Below, piece after piece: positions 50,839 through 62,287 of a stretch of DNA of 64,000 nt. Under the pieces are notes generated by a model. That model did no database searches and was not told where the DNA came from. It worked only from the letters and a program-made list of their open reading frames with translations. The position numbers and the translations under genes are program-made. The first letter of the stretch is position 1, and every line of letters starts with the position of its first letter. Origin of the DNA: Oceanisphaera profunda (lineage in GTDB: Bacteria > Pseudomonadota > Gammaproteobacteria > Enterobacterales > Aeromonadaceae); NCBI RefSeq assembly GCF_002157895.1, contig NZ_CP021377.1:1054001-1118000 (forward strand), in the 5' to 3' direction.

Positions 50839-50866
50839 AAAACGCCCAGCATAAGCTGGGCGTTTT
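50839..50866 (-). terminator. Intrinsic terminator of lpdA, usable on both strands
   Basis: AAACGCCCAGC and GCTGGGCGTTT form an 11-bp stem round ATAA, with T-rich sequence on both strands. Confidence 0.9.
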
Positions 50867-50896
50867 TATTTACTACCTGTTCAGGTTAAAAGAAGC

Positions 50897-52321
50897 TTAC
50901 TTCTTTTTCGCCTTAGGGTTTGGCATGTCGGTGATCGAGCCTTCAAACACCTCGGCCGCCATACCCACAGACTCATGCAGAGTCGGGTGAGCATGAATAG
51001 TCAAAGCGATGTCTTCGGCGTCAGCACCCATTTCGATAGCTAAACCAATTTCGCCCAACAGCTCGCCGGCGTTAGTACCAATAGTGGCACCACCCAGTAC
51101 GCGATGGGTTTCTTTGTCGAAAATCAGCTTAGTCATACCAAAGGCTGAGTCAGAAGCGATAGCACGGCCTGAGGCCGCCCAAGGGAAAGTCGCAACTTCA
51201 ACGTTCAAGCCTTGCTCTTTCGCTTCTTTCTCGGTCACACCCACCCAAGCTACTTCTGGTTCGGTATAAGCGATCGATGGGATCACCTTAGGATCGAAGT
51301 AGTGGTTCAAACCTGAGATAACCTCAGCGGCCACGTGACCTTCATGCACACCTTTGTGGGCCAGCATAGGTTGACCTACGATGTCGCCAATGGCGTGAAT
51401 GTGTGACACGTTGGTGCGCAGCTGTTTATCGACGCGAATGAAACCACGCTCATCGACGGTAACACCGGCTTTCTCGGCGTCCAGCAACTTACCGTTTGGC
51501 ACACGACCAATGGCCACCAAGACGGCGTCGTACACAGTGGTCTCGCTCGCGCCTTTCTTGTCTTCCATGGTTACGTGAATGCCGTCATCTTTGGCTTCAA
51601 CTGCAGTAACCTTGGTTTCCAATTTCAGGTTGAACTTGTCTTTAACCTGCTTGGTGTAGATCTTGATCAAGTCTTTGTCAGCAGCTGGAATAACTTGGTC
51701 AAACATCTCAACCACGTCAATCTTAGAGCCCAGCGAGTAATACACGGTACCCATTTCTAGGCCGATAATACCGCCGCCCATGACCAGCAGCTTTTCAGGA
51801 ATTTCGCGCAACTCTAGTGCACCAGTAGAATCCCAAACCCGTGGATCTTCATGGGGAATGAAAGGCAACTGAATAGGACGTGAGCCTGCGGCGATAATGG
51901 CGTTATCGAAGTTGATGGTGGTATTACCACCCTCGCCTTCTACCACTATGGTGTTAGGGCCGGTGAACTTGCCGTAGCCGTTCACAACCTTAACTTTACG
52001 CATCTTAGCCATGCCACCCAAACCTTGGGTTAACTGGCCAATCACTTTTTCTTTGTGGGTGCGGATCTGGTCAAGATCGATTTGCGGCGCGGCAAAGGTA
52101 ACGCCGTGGCTGCCCATCATCTTGGCTTCTTCCATTACTTTAGCGATATGCAATAACGCTTTAGAAGGAATACAACCCACGTTCAGACACACGCCGCCCA
52201 GTGTTGAGTAACGCTCAACCAATACGACTTCTAGCCCCAGGTCGGCGGCACGGAATGCTGCAGAGTAACCTGCAGGGCCCGAACCCAATACCACAACCTG
52301 AGCTTTAACTTCTTGACTCAT
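50897..52321 (-). CDS. lpdA: Dihydrolipoamide dehydrogenase (E3)
   Basis: E3 of pyruvate and 2-oxoglutarate dehydrogenases, reoxidising lipoamide with NAD. The 474-residue flavoprotein has FAD motif VVLGSGPAGYSAAFRAADLG (about 10-29), the redox disulfide GGVCLNVGCIPSKALL, a second dinucleotide motif VMGGGIIGLEMGTVY, HAIGDIVGQPMLAHKG, and the catalytic HAHPTLHESVG near the end. It lies downstream of aceF but behind a terminator-like hairpin, so like E. coli lpd it probably has its own promoter as well as read-through. Confidence 0.98.
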   Translation of the reverse strand: MSQEVKAQVVVLGSGPAGYSAAFRAADLGLEVVLVERYSTLGGVCLNVGCIPSKALLHIAKVMEEAKMMGSHGVTFAAPQIDLDQIRTHKEKVIGQLTQGLGGMAKMRKVKVVNGYGKFTGPNTIVVEGEGGNTTINFDNAIIAAGSRPIQLPFIPHEDPRVWDSTGALELREIPEKLLVMGGGIIGLEMGTVYYSLGSKIDVVEMFDQVIPAADKDLIKIYTKQVKDKFNLKLETKVTAVEAKDDGIHVTMEDKKGASETTVYDAVLVAIGRVPNGKLLDAEKAGVTVDERGFIRVDKQLRTNVSHIHAIGDIVGQPMLAHKGVHEGHVAAEVISGLNHYFDPKVIPSIAYTEPEVAWVGVTEKEAKEQGLNVEVATFPWAASGRAIASDSAFGMTKLIFDKETHRVLGGATIGTNAGELLGEIGLAIEMGADAEDIALTIHAHPTLHESVGMAAEVFEGSITDMPNPKAKKK

Positions 52322-52437
52322 GGTGACCTCTATTATGATTTTTAGCCCCGTTTAAGCATGGCTGAAAAAGCCTAGACTCAATACGGCCACACAGCTGTAA
52401 CGGGCCAAAGTTTACTGTTCTGTAATAGAAAAGAAAG

Positions 52438-52463
52438 TAAAAAGGCGGGCATTTGCCCACCTT
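52438..52463 (-). terminator. Terminator-like hairpin between aceF and lpdA
   Basis: On the minus strand AAGGTGGGC-AAAT-GCCCGCCTT is followed by TTTAC. It follows the aceF stop directly and probably separates aceEF from lpdA transcription in part. Confidence 0.8.
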
Positions 52464-52469
52464 GTCACA

Positions 52470-54365
52470 TTAAAGGGCTAAACGACGAAGGTCGCTTAAC
52501 ACACCACTCATCATAGTGATGAAACGAGCACCATCGGCGCCGTCAATCACACGGTGGTCATAAGACAGAGCCAGTGGCTGCATCAGGCGAGGTTCGAACT
52601 CTTTACCGTTCCAAACAGGCTTAATGCTGGACTTGGACACGCCCAAGATTGCTACTTCAGGTGCGTTCACGATAGGCGTGAACTGAGTACCACCAATGCC
52701 GCCCAAAGACGAAATGGTGAAACAACCACCTTGCATGTCGGCACCAGTTAGCTTGCCGTCACGGGCTTTCTTGGATATTTCGCCAAGCTCAATCGCCAAC
52801 TCGCGAATGCCTTTCTTGTTCACGTCGCGTACTACCGGTACAACCAAACCGTTTGGCGTATCAACCGCCACACCGATGTTGATGTACTTCTTCATGATCA
52901 AAGACTGTTCGTCTTGTGACAATGAAGAACAGAACTTCGGATACGCTTCCAGCGCCTTAGCAGCGGCCTTCATGATGAAGATCAGCGGGGAAATCTTATA
53001 ACCCAGCTTCTGCTTATCGGCGATGGCGTTTTCCGTTTTGCGGAATTCTTCCAGCTCAGTGATATCGGTTTCGTCAAACTGCGTTACGTGTGGGATTTTC
53101 ACCCAGTTGCGGTGCAGGTTAGGACCCGAGATCTTCTGAATGCGCGTCATTGGCACTTCTTCAACTTCACCAAACTTGGAGAAGTCTACTTTTGGCCATG
53201 CCAGCACGGCCATGCCGCCGCCCGCTACTGCAACACCGGCAGGCTGACTAGCAACTTGCTTGATAATGCCTTTAACGTAGCTTTGCACGTCTTCTTTCAG
53301 GATACGGCTCTTAGGACCGGTAGCGGCAACCTTAGACAGGTCAACACCAAATTCACGGGCTAAGCGACGTACCACTGGTGTGGCGTGCACATACGCGTTG
53401 TTCTCAACGAACTCAGCTTTAGCAGCCGGTGCCGCAGCGGCAGGAGCCGCTTTTGGCGCAGCTGGGGCTGCAGCAGGTGCACTGGCGGCAGGAGCTGGAG
53501 CGGCGGCTGGAGCAGAAGCGCCAGCAACTTCAAATACCATGACCAAAGAACCAGTATTAACCTTGTCGCCAACGTTAATCTTGATTTCTTTAACCACACC
53601 AGCAAACGGTGACGGTACTTCCATAGACGCCTTGTCACCTTCTACAGTCAAAATAGACTGTTCGGCTTCAACGGTGTCGCCTACGGCAACCATGACTTCA
53701 GTCACTTCAACTTCGTCACCGCCAATGTCTGGCACGTTCACATCTTTAGCTTGTGGTGCGCTCGCCGCTGCAGGAGCAGCAGTAGGCGCGGCCGCAGCAG
53801 GGGCAGAAGCAGCGGGAGCCGAGGCGCCTGCAACTTCGAAGACCATGATCTGTGAGCCAGTTTTAACCTTGTCGCCAACGGCTACTAAGATTTCAACAAT
53901 TTTACCAGCCGAAGGTGACGGGATTTCCATAGAAGCCTTGTCGCCTTCTACGCCAATCAGCGTCTGCTCTTCAGTGACGGTGTCGCCAACGGCCACGTTA
54001 ATTTCGGTGACTTCAACTTCGTCATCACCAATATCAGGTACGGCTACGTCTTGGCGCGCAGCAGTGGCAGGTGCAGCAGGAGCTGCAGCCGCCGGTGCTT
54101 CTGCCGCGGCAGTAGGGGCAGCCGCGCCGCCCTCTTCTGCTTCGAATACCATGATCAAAGAACCGGTATTGATGGCGTCGCCAAGGGCAACTTTAATTTC
54201 TTTAACCACACCCGCGCTTGGGGCAGGTATTTCCATGGAGGCTTTGTCACCTTCCACGGTGAGTAGTGACTGTTCAAGTTCTACACGGTCGCCCACGGCC
54301 ACCATGATTTCAGTCACTTCTACCTCGTCTGTGCCGATATCTGGCACCAGAATATCTCTAGACAT
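52470..54365 (-). CDS. aceF: Dihydrolipoamide acetyltransferase (pyruvate dehydrogenase E2)
   Basis: E2 core of the pyruvate dehydrogenase complex, passing acetyl groups to CoA. The 631-residue protein has three tandem lipoyl domains, each with EGDKASME (first lipoyl lysine at residue 41), joined by Ala/Pro-rich linkers. An E3-binding domain ([20 protein letters not shown]) and the catalytic domain follow, with [18 protein letters not shown] carrying the active-site histidine. Three lipoyl domains match E. coli; many relatives have one or two. It follows aceE by 11 bases. Confidence 0.98.
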   Translation of the reverse strand: MSRDILVPDIGTDEVEVTEIMVAVGDRVELEQSLLTVEGDKASMEIPAPSAGVVKEIKVALGDAINTGSLIMVFEAEEGGAAAPTAAAEAPAAAAPAAPATAARQDVAVPDIGDDEVEVTEINVAVGDTVTEEQTLIGVEGDKASMEIPSPSAGKIVEILVAVGDKVKTGSQIMVFEVAGASAPAASAPAAAAPTAAPAAASAPQAKDVNVPDIGGDEVEVTEVMVAVGDTVEAEQSILTVEGDKASMEVPSPFAGVVKEIKINVGDKVNTGSLVMVFEVAGASAPAAAPAPAASAPAAAPAAPKAAPAAAAPAAKAEFVENNAYVHATPVVRRLAREFGVDLSKVAATGPKSRILKEDVQSYVKGIIKQVASQPAGVAVAGGGMAVLAWPKVDFSKFGEVEEVPMTRIQKISGPNLHRNWVKIPHVTQFDETDITELEEFRKTENAIADKQKLGYKISPLIFIMKAAAKALEAYPKFCSSLSQDEQSLIMKKYINIGVAVDTPNGLVVPVVRDVNKKGIRELAIELGEISKKARDGKLTGADMQGGCFTISSLGGIGGTQFTPIVNAPEVAILGVSKSSIKPVWNGKEFEPRLMQPLALSYDHRVIDGADGARFITMMSGVLSDLRRLAL

Positions 54366-54376
54366 GTATTGCCCCT

Positions 54377-57037
54377 TTATGCGTACAGCGGGTTGATCTT
54401 ATCAGCGTCGATACCGTACTTAGTGATGGCATCGGCAACAACTTTCTTGTCCAGCGTTCCTTGCTTAACCAGCTCGGTCAGTGCAGCAATCACAATGTAG
54501 TTCTTGTTGACTTCGAAGTGGCGACGCAGGTTGTCACGGCTGTCTGAACGGCCGAAACCATCTGTACCCAATACTTTGTAGCTCGCTGAAGGCATGAAGG
54601 CGCGCACTTGTTCTGCGTAGTTCTTCATGTAGTCAGTAGCAGCAATAGCAGGCTCGCTACCCATCACTTGTGCGATGTAAGGTACGCGTGCTTCTTCAGT
54701 TGGGTGCAGCATGTTCCAACGCTCAACGTCTTGACCGTCACGGGTCAGTTCGTTGAATGAAGGCACACTGAAGATGTCAGAACCAATGCCGTACTCTTCA
54801 GACAACATAGCGGCGGCTTGGCGCACGTCGTTCAAGATAGTACCTGAACCCATCAACTGTACTTTACCTTTGCTACCGGCAACTGTGTCCAGCTTGTAGA
54901 TACCCTTACGGATACCTTCTTCAGCGCCTTCTGGCATCGCTGGCTGATGGTAGTTTTCGTTCAAGGTAGTAATGTAGTAGTAGATGTTTTCTGGATTATC
55001 ACCGTACATACGACGCAAGCCGTCTTGTACGATAACCGCTACTTCATACACATAAGTTGGATCATAGGTAACACAGTTCGGGATTACGCTGGCTTGAACA
55101 TGACTGTGGCCATCTTCGTGCTGCAGACCTTCACCGTTCAGCGTCGTACGACCTGAAGTACCACCAATCATGAAGCCGCGAGCCTGTTGGTCACCGGCTA
55201 ACCAGCACAAGTCACCCACACGTTGGAAACCGAACATCGAGTAGTAGATGTAGAACGGAATCATCGGGAAGTCGTTGGTGCTGTAAGAAGTCGCAGCGGC
55301 TAACCATGAAGAAGTGGCACCTAGCTCGTTGATACCTTCTTGCAGTACCTGACCTTTGATGTCTTCTTTGTAGTAAGCAACTTGCTCACGGTCTTGCGGG
55401 GTATATTGCTGACCGTTCGGGCTGTAGATACCGATTTGACGGAACAGACCTTCCATACCAAAGGTACGGGCTTCATCAGCCAAGATAGGCACGATGCGCT
55501 CACCAATGGACTTGTTCTTCAGCATGATGTTTAAGGCACGCACGAACGCCATGGTGGTAGAAACTTCACGCTTTTGCTCACCCAGCAAGGATTCAAACTC
55601 AGACAGCTCAGGAATTTGCAGCTTATTTGTGCTTTCAGGCAAACGTGTCGGTAAGTAGCCTTTCAGCGCTTGACGACGAGCATGCAGGTACTCGTGTTCA
55701 CGAGTGCCTTCTTTAATTTCGATGTACGGCAAGTCAACGATGTCTTCGTCGCTTACTTCCAGATTGAAACGGTCACGGAAGTGCTTAACGGACGACATGT
55801 CCATGTTCTTAACCTGGTGGGCAATGTTCTTGCCTTCAGCCGCTTCACCCATGCCGTAACCTTTAACGGTTTTGGCCAAGATAACAGTCGGCTTACCTTT
55901 GGTCTCGGCAGCATTTTTGTACGCAGCGTACATTTTAGCTGGATCGTGACCACCACGGTTCAGAGCGAAGATTTCTTCGTCAGACAGATCCTTGACCAGT
56001 TCTAAGGTCTCAGGATATTTGCCGAAGAAGTGCTCACGCACGTAGGCACCGTCTTTCGACTTAAAGGTCTGATAGTCACCGTCTACGGTTTCGTTCATCA
56101 GTTGAACTAACTTGCCGGTCTTATCTTTTTCGATCAGCTCGTCCCAACGACGACCCCAGATCACCTTAACCACGTTCCAGCCAGCACCGTTAAAGATACC
56201 GTCCAGCTCGTTGATGATCTTACCGTTACCAATTACAGGACCGTCAAGGCGCTGCAGGTTACAGTTGATGATGAAGCACAGGTTGTCCAACTTTTCGCGA
56301 GCCGCGATGGTGATCACACCTTTAGATTCTGGCTCATCCATTTCACCGTCACCCAAGTAGGCGTAAACGCGCTGCTCAGAACAGTCTTTCAGACCACGGT
56401 TAGTCAGATACTTCAAGAAACGCGCTTGATAAATGGCGTTCAATGGACCCAGACCCATAGATACGGTCGGGAACTGCCAGAAGTCAGGCATCAGCTTAGG
56501 GTGCGGGTAAGAAGGAATGCCTTTACCGTCTACTTCTTGACGGAACATGTCCAACTGATCAGCAGTTAAGCGACCTTCAGCGAACGCACGAGCATAAATG
56601 CCGGGCGAGATATGGCCTTGGAAGAATACCAAGTCGCCGCCGTCTTTTTCGTTACGAGCGCGGTAGAAGTGGTTAAAGCCCACTTCATACATAGTGGCAC
56701 TGGACGAGTAAGAAGCCATGTGGCCACCCAAGTCCAGATCTTTTCTAGAGGCGCGCAGCACGATCATCACTGAGTTCCAGCGGATAATAGCGCGGATACG
56801 ACGTTCCAGATCCCAGTTACCCGGGTACTCAGTCTCGTCTGCAGACTTAATGCTGTTGACGTAGTCTGAGTGGGCGTTTCTGGCCACTGCTACACCGGCT
56901 TTAATGGCTTTAGTGGTGAGGCGCTCATAAATGTACTGGGCGCGCTCAGGTCCTTCTTGACGGATCAAAGATTCAAGAGAGTCTAACCACTCTTGAGTTT
57001 CTATTGAATCCACATCGTTGTTCAGGATATCAGACAT
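54377..57037 (-). CDS. aceE: Pyruvate dehydrogenase E1 component
   Basis: Homodimeric thiamine-diphosphate-dependent E1, decarboxylating pyruvate and acetylating E2. The 886-residue length matches E. coli (887). The TPP-binding motif is [18 protein letters not shown] with the [11 protein letters not shown] end (about 225-262). [15 protein letters not shown] and [20 protein letters not shown] are other family hallmarks. It is the first enzyme gene after pdhR, with a 58-base gap. Confidence 0.98.
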   Translation of the reverse strand: MSDILNNDVDSIETQEWLDSLESLIRQEGPERAQYIYERLTTKAIKAGVAVARNAHSDYVNSIKSADETEYPGNWDLERRIRAIIRWNSVMIVLRASRKDLDLGGHMASYSSSATMYEVGFNHFYRARNEKDGGDLVFFQGHISPGIYARAFAEGRLTADQLDMFRQEVDGKGIPSYPHPKLMPDFWQFPTVSMGLGPLNAIYQARFLKYLTNRGLKDCSEQRVYAYLGDGEMDEPESKGVITIAAREKLDNLCFIINCNLQRLDGPVIGNGKIINELDGIFNGAGWNVVKVIWGRRWDELIEKDKTGKLVQLMNETVDGDYQTFKSKDGAYVREHFFGKYPETLELVKDLSDEEIFALNRGGHDPAKMYAAYKNAAETKGKPTVILAKTVKGYGMGEAAEGKNIAHQVKNMDMSSVKHFRDRFNLEVSDEDIVDLPYIEIKEGTREHEYLHARRQALKGYLPTRLPESTNKLQIPELSEFESLLGEQKREVSTTMAFVRALNIMLKNKSIGERIVPILADEARTFGMEGLFRQIGIYSPNGQQYTPQDREQVAYYKEDIKGQVLQEGINELGATSSWLAAATSYSTNDFPMIPFYIYYSMFGFQRVGDLCWLAGDQQARGFMIGGTSGRTTLNGEGLQHEDGHSHVQASVIPNCVTYDPTYVYEVAVIVQDGLRRMYGDNPENIYYYITTLNENYHQPAMPEGAEEGIRKGIYKLDTVAGSKGKVQLMGSGTILNDVRQAAAMLSEEYGIGSDIFSVPSFNELTRDGQDVERWNMLHPTEEARVPYIAQVMGSEPAIAATDYMKNYAEQVRAFMPSASYKVLGTDGFGRSDSRDNLRRHFEVNKNYIVIAALTELVKQGTLDKKVVADAITKYGIDADKINPLYA

Positions 57038-57095
57038 GGCTGTTTCCTATCTCGTTTGGGGCTCATGCCCATGGGTTTCATTGCCGAAGGCATTG

Positions 57096-57857
57096 TTATT
57101 CCTGCTGTTTATTACGGCGTAAAGAGCGCTGAATACGGCTCTCTTCACGCTGAATATCGAGCAGCGTTTCTTCTATAAAGGCCAGGTGCTCATGACAAGC
57201 ATCCCTGGCCTGTTCCGGCTCGCGAGACAATATGCAGTGGATAAGATTAGCGCGATGCACTCGGATCTTTTCCACCATACCGGCGCGCCGGTTTAAGATT
57301 TTGATATTGCGCAAGATACTGGACTCTAGCAGCGGCTGCATGGCGCGCAACAGGTGTAATAACACCACGTTGTGGGCCGCTGCCGCTACCGCGATATAAA
57401 ATTCGGCGGCAGCCGCGGCTTCTGCGGGCAAATCACCCAGCTCTTGTGCTTGTACTATGGCCAGCTGTGCGCCACGAATGGTATCGAAGTCAGCTTCGTT
57501 GCCGCGCATGGCGGCGTAAAATGCAGAGATACCTTCCATGGTATGACGAAACTCCAACATGTCGTATTGCGACTCTGGATGCTCCGCCAACAGCTGAAAT
57601 AACGGGTCAGCTAATCCTTTAGTCAGGGCGTTTTGCACATAAGTGCCACCGCCCTGACGACGAGAAACTAAGCCTCTTGCTTCCAGCAATTGGATGGCTT
57701 CTCGTACCGAGGGTCGAGATACGGCGTATTGCTCTGCAAGCTCCCGCTCTGGCAACAAGCGTTGACCAGGCTGTAAGCTGCCTTCTACTATCATCTGCTC
57801 AATTTTGGCGGCGATAGTGTCGGCAAGTTTTGGCTGCTTAATACGCTGATTCGACAT
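57096..57857 (-). CDS. pdhR: Pyruvate dehydrogenase complex repressor PdhR
   Basis: A 253-residue GntR/FadR-family repressor that releases DNA on binding pyruvate. The winged helix spans about residues 10-75: LADTIAAKIEQMIVEGSLQPG, then LLPERELAEQYAVSRPSVREAIQLLEARGLV, with the GGGTYV wing. The helical C-terminal FCD domain follows. A perfect PdhR palindrome lies 15-29 bases before the ATG, so it represses its own operon. First gene of pdhR-aceE-aceF. Confidence 0.96.
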   Translation of the reverse strand: MSNQRIKQPKLADTIAAKIEQMIVEGSLQPGQRLLPERELAEQYAVSRPSVREAIQLLEARGLVSRRQGGGTYVQNALTKGLADPLFQLLAEHPESQYDMLEFRHTMEGISAFYAAMRGNEADFDTIRGAQLAIVQAQELGDLPAEAAAAAEFYIAVAAAAHNVVLLHLLRAMQPLLESSILRNIKILNRRAGMVEKIRVHRANLIHCILSREPEQARDACHEHLAFIEETLLDIQREESRIQRSLRRNKQQE

Positions 57858-57871
57858 TTAACTCGGCTTAT

Positions 57872-57886
57872 ATTGGTAAGACCAAT
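57872..57886. promoter_or_regulatory. PdhR operator
   Basis: ATTGGTAAGACCAAT is a perfect inverted repeat with the ATTGGT-N3-ACCAAT form of the E. coli PdhR box. It lies directly upstream of pdhR. Confidence 0.85.
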
Positions 57887-58049
57887 TGACACTGTTAAAA
57901 AAAGGTATCATTCCGAGGTTAAAATGTCCAATAATTTAATATTAATTGCACACAATCTCAGGAAAAACAGTTCACGCTTTCTGGTCAAGACCTTAGGCTA
58001 GCCCAGCCCAGAAAAAACGCAACTTAGAATAATCGATCTGGGGCTAAAT

Positions 58050-58272
58050 AGCGCCGAGCGCCCGGCGCCAAGCACCTAGCTAAATCAAAAAACCGAATTT
58101 GTAGTCCGCAACTTACTTCTTGAGTAAAAAGTTTCGGCGGCCTGGTTCGCAGGTTTAAAAATACAGACACCAACCGCTCCGAAGTACTCTTCACCGAAGA
58201 GACGCTCGCACTACAAAAGCCAACACCGTACTATCCGTAAGCTGGGCGCCGGGCGCTTGGTGCTCGGCGCTA
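58050..58272. repeat. Family B element, copy B5, with a family C element inside
   Basis: The left arm AGCGCCGAGCGCCCGGCGCC continues AAGCACCTAGCTAAA; the right arm AAGCTGGGCGCCGGGCGCTT continues GGTGCTCGGCGCT. Inside is a family C copy. The nadC stop codon lies 8 bases further on. The remaining 57887-58049 stretch shows no gene; it should carry the pdhR promoter. Confidence 0.8.
58098..58219. repeat. Family C inverted-repeat element, copy C3 (nested)
   Basis: Begins TTTGTAGTCCGCAAC and ends GCTCGCACTACAAAAG. Imperfect inner arms CTTCTTGAGTAAAAAGTTTC and CCGAAGTACTCTTCACCGAA resemble those of C1, and a CCTGGTTCGCAGG palindrome occupies the spacer. It is enclosed by B5. Confidence 0.7.
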
Positions 58273-58279
58273 TTTTTCA

Positions 58280-59203
<924 letters not shown>

Positions 59204-59215
59204 TTAGAGACTTAT

Positions 59216-59366
59216 TCGCCACGGAACCCACGGAACAACTCGGAACAATAAAGATCAGATCTGAAAGAGATATTTATTGTAAGGTCTATCCCTTAAAGCT
59301 TTAGCCCTTGTCGACCTTTATCTCATGTTAATTTTTCCGTGTGTTCCGCGTTCTTCCGTTGCAAAA
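59216..59366. repeat. Family A inverted-repeat element, copy A6
   Basis: The left arm TTCGCCACGGAACCCACGGA and the right arm TTTTTCCGTGTGTTCCGCGT, followed by TCTTCCGTTGCAAAA, are family A ends with some changes. It fills the gap between nadC and the aspartic protease gene. Confidence 0.75.
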
Positions 59367-59397
59367 ATAGCTTTTGACCTATTCTTTAGCTGTTACT

Positions 59398-59901
59398 TCA
59401 ACGCCTTATGGTCAGTTGCCCGTTGCGTTGAATAAGTTCAAATTGGCGCAAGGCGTTCATGCCTAGCAGTATTTCATTACTGTCACTGGGCATAATCACG
59501 GCACTCAGATCGTACAAGGTGAAAGGCCCTAAAGACAGGCTTTTTATACGGGTGGCATAACCGGTAACGGTCCCGGCCGCGGTATTTAGCCCCAACTTAT
59601 GCCCTTGTTTCAGTTGCAATTTTGCAGCTAATGCTTGAGGAATAGCGACTTGGGTAGCACCGGTGTCCAGCAAAAATACCACCTCGAAGCCGTTGATCAG
59701 CCCGCTCGCTAAATAATGACCTCGATTATTTTGCTCCAGCACTATGGTTTGCGCATCTAACTGGCGTATAGCTTGATTAGGATTATTATCTCGGGCGAGC
59801 TTTTGCTGAAAAAACCACGTCAATAGCGCCAGTGCTAGCCCCCAAGCAATCAGCCACATAATGCGACCTAATCTGCGTTGTGTATCCACTTCATGGCCCA
59901 T
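59398..59901 (-). CDS. Membrane-anchored retropepsin-like aspartic protease (clan AA, TIGR02281-like)
   Basis: A 167-residue protein with one N-terminal membrane segment (about 14-31), facing the periplasm with its single protease domain. The catalytic motif is FLLDTGATQVAIP (aspartate at residue 79) and the C-terminal partner motif is EILLGMNALRQFEL. Like retroviral proteases, one motif per chain implies dimerisation. The role in bacteria is largely unknown. It lies between nadC and ampD, divergent from ampD; no operon partner is evident. Confidence 0.85.
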   Translation of the reverse strand: MGHEVDTQRRLGRIMWLIAWGLALALLTWFFQQKLARDNNPNQAIRQLDAQTIVLEQNNRGHYLASGLINGFEVVFLLDTGATQVAIPQALAAKLQLKQGHKLGLNTAAGTVTGYATRIKSLSLGPFTLYDLSAVIMPSDSNEILLGMNALRQFELIQRNGQLTIRR

Positions 59902-60048
59902 CTGGCTTTGCTCCTCTTTACTTACCGCGTCTGTTTGCTTGCCAGCGACATGCTTTGTTCTCGACCACAGGTGCAGATCTAGTTTGCTTGCCGACGATGG
60001 GCTTAGCCTCTTACTATAGAGCTAATTTAACGACCACTAGAGGCCCAC

Positions 60049-60597
60049 ATGGCTGACTCTTTGATGTTAACAGACGATGGCTGGTTGCAACCCGCTCGTC
60101 ACTGCCCCTCCCCGCACTTTGATGATAGGCCAGAGCAAGAGGTTTCTTTACTGGTGGTACACAGCATTAGCTTACCGCCAGGCCAGTTTGGTGGCCCTTA
60201 TATCGACCAGCTGTTTTTAGGGCAGTTAAACCCTGATGATGATGCTTACTTTGCTGGCATTCAACATCTTAAAGTATCGGCCCATTGTTTGATCCGCCGC
60301 GATGGCGAGTTGATACAATATGTGTCCTTACATAAACGCGCCTGGCACGCCGGTCAATCCTGCTTTCAAGGCCGCGAGCGCTGCAATGACTTTGCCATTG
60401 GCATCGAGCTTGAAGGCACAGATACCGGCTCTTTTACCGATGCTCAATACCAAACCCTCACCACACTCACTCAGCTTATCCAACGCCAATTTCCTGCTAT
60501 TAAACTTGAGCATATCGTCGGCCACAGCGACATAGCACCCGGGCGCAAAACTGACCCCGGCACCGGCTTTGATTGGGGTTTCGTTAAACAACTTTAA
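60049..60597 (+). CDS. ampD: 1,6-anhydro-N-acetylmuramyl-L-alanine amidase AmpD
   Basis: A cytoplasmic zinc amidase that removes the peptide from anhydro-muropeptides during cell-wall recycling; loss commonly induces AmpC beta-lactamase where present. The 182-residue length matches. Zinc ligands lie in LLVVHSISLPPGQFGG (histidine near 38) and HIVGHSDIAPGRKTDPG (histidine and aspartate near the end). CNDFAIGIELEGTDTG is a family landmark. AGAGG precedes the start. It sits near nadC, as in E. coli, but ampE does not follow. Confidence 0.95.
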   Translation: MADSLMLTDDGWLQPARHCPSPHFDDRPEQEVSLLVVHSISLPPGQFGGPYIDQLFLGQLNPDDDAYFAGIQHLKVSAHCLIRRDGELIQYVSLHKRAWHAGQSCFQGRERCNDFAIGIELEGTDTGSFTDAQYQTLTTLTQLIQRQFPAIKLEHIVGHSDIAPGRKTDPGTGFDWGFVKQL

Positions 60598-60639
60598 GCC
60601 GTCAGCCACAGAAAATAATATACAAGCACTAAAAATTGT

Positions 60640-60780
60640 CCCGCCACGGAATACACCGACAACTCAAAGGCAAACCAATAAAGACTTACTATTTTTAAGG
60701 CATAACCCGCAGACTCTTTCGCTACTAGTGCTATTGTCTCATGTTCTGCGTGACTCTCGTGGTAAAGAGGCGTGGCAAAA
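60640..60780. repeat. Family A inverted-repeat element, copy A7 (degraded)
   Basis: Starts CGCCACGGAATACACCGACA and ends CTCTCGTGGTAAAGAGGCGT then GGCAAA. The inner TGACTCTCGT segment is shared with A4. It takes up a third of the 445-base gap between ampD and the exporter genes; nothing else was recognised in 60781-61042 apart from the adaptor gene's ribosome site. Confidence 0.65.
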
Positions 60781-61042
60781 ATGCCCTTGAATTTGGTGTC
60801 TTAGTAGCTTCTACCACGATCAAAATGAACGAGACTCGACAATGCACTCAGTACAGCTATCCGAGCTCAACTGTGACAACATTAGTTAATTAGCGATTGG
60901 TGATAAAAGCTGTTGGCAAGCTCAGTTAATAAACGGCGATCCGTAGTAATGAAACGATCATGATTATTTCTCCCGATTACTTCTGCTAATGGCTCTCTGC
61001 TAATGAGAAACTTGGGGCTTGTGGCGTGCTAACGAGGCTTAC

Positions 61043-62287
61043 ATGCGCATAGTTTATGGAATTATTATTGCCGCGCTGGGCGTAGCACTCTTGCTGGGCG
61101 TGCAAAAATGGCGCGGGCCTGTGTTACCCGCAATAACGGTAGAGCTTAAGCCCTTGGAGCTGCGCATTGTGGCCAGTGGCGAAGTGCGCTATCAGTCCTT
61201 AGCCCGTATTGGCAGTGAGATAACCGGCACTGTTATTGCCCGCCATGTGCGTGAAGGCGACCGCGTTAATAAAGGTGATTTGCTGATTGAGCTAAATCGC
61301 GCTCAAGCACAGTCTGGCCTCGCTCAAGCACAGACACTTTTGCAGCAATTACAAAAGATAAGTCGCCCCCAAGCACAAGCGGCATTGAAAGAAGCACAAG
61401 AAAATGCCAATCAAGCCAGCCGAGAAGCCCGCCGCCGACAAGCCTTGGCCAGCAAAGGCACCATTTCTAAAGAGCAAGCCGAGCAAGCACGACGGCTAGC
61501 GCTCACGGCCAACAGCCTGCTCACCCGCGCGCAATTAACGGCTAACTCCTTAGCGGCCAATAACACCGAAGAACAACTATTACGCCAGCGCATTAGCAGT
61601 GCCGAGGCAGACTTGGCCAAGACGCGTATTTATGCGCCCTTTGCTGGCCGCGTGCAAACCCGCAATGTGGAGCCCGGTGACTTAGTGCAACCCAGCACAG
61701 TCTTGCTGGAAATCGCCCGCAGCAATACGGAAAATACCCGTGACGGATTAGAGGATGGCTTAGAGGTAGTAGTCGCATTAGATGAGAAAAACTTTGCGCC
61801 GCTGCAATTAAACCAACCCGTACTACTGATTGCCGATGCCTGGCCCGAGCAAACGGTAGCAGGCGTGGTGAGCTTTATCGCGCCAGCCGTAGATAGCAGT
61901 CGCGGTACCATAGATGTGCATATTAAGGTGCTGGCAGAGTCTTCAACTCAGACTTTAGCGCCCCAGCAAAAGCCTCATGCATTTTTACAGGGTATGACGG
62001 TGTCGGCCAATATTATTGCCAACCAGCGCGACGCAACCTTAGTGCTGCCCAATGATTATCTGCTCACAAATACCAGCGGACAAACACAAGTACTGCGCTG
62101 GAAAAGTGGCAAGGTGAACGCTGTGCAGGTGCAACTAGGCTTACGCAATATGACCCACAGTGAGATTGTGGCCGGCCTTAACGAAGGCGACGTTGTGCTG
62201 CACGCAGACAAGCTACAAGCGGATAAGCTTAGTGACGGCAAGTCGGCGCGAGTGCGTTTTGAGCAAGCACCTCATGTTATTCGTTAA
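61043..62287 (+). CDS. HlyD-family periplasmic adaptor of an ABC exporter
   Basis: A 414-residue membrane-fusion protein with one N-terminal membrane anchor (MRIVYGIIIAALGVALLLGV). The lipoyl-like half-motif SEITGTVIARHVREGDRVNKGDLL (in order, about 60-83) follows, then a long Gln/Ala-rich coiled coil (about 90-195) and the second half with APFAGRVQTRNVEPGDLV. GAGG lies 6 bases before ATG 61043. The FtsX-like permease and ATPase genes overlap in series after it. It resembles MacA and DevB; the exported substrate is unknown. Confidence 0.9.
   Translation: MRIVYGIIIAALGVALLLGVQKWRGPVLPAITVELKPLELRIVASGEVRYQSLARIGSEITGTVIARHVREGDRVNKGDLLIELNRAQAQSGLAQAQTLLQQLQKISRPQAQAALKEAQENANQASREARRRQALASKGTISKEQAEQARRLALTANSLLTRAQLTANSLAANNTEEQLLRQRISSAEADLAKTRIYAPFAGRVQTRNVEPGDLVQPSTVLLEIARSNTENTRDGLEDGLEVVVALDEKNFAPLQLNQPVLLIADAWPEQTVAGVVSFIAPAVDSSRGTIDVHIKVLAESSTQTLAPQQKPHAFLQGMTVSANIIANQRDATLVLPNDYLLTNTSGQTQVLRWKSGKVNAVQVQLGLRNMTHSEIVAGLNEGDVVLHADKLQADKLSDGKSARVRFEQAPHVIR

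Noticed and set aside
53380-54396. A 338-codon open frame opposite aceF, Ala/Ser/Thr-rich
   Set aside because: It is the antisense reading of the Ala/Pro linkers and lipoyl repeats of aceF; there is no ribosome site or family match, and the aceF frame is certain.
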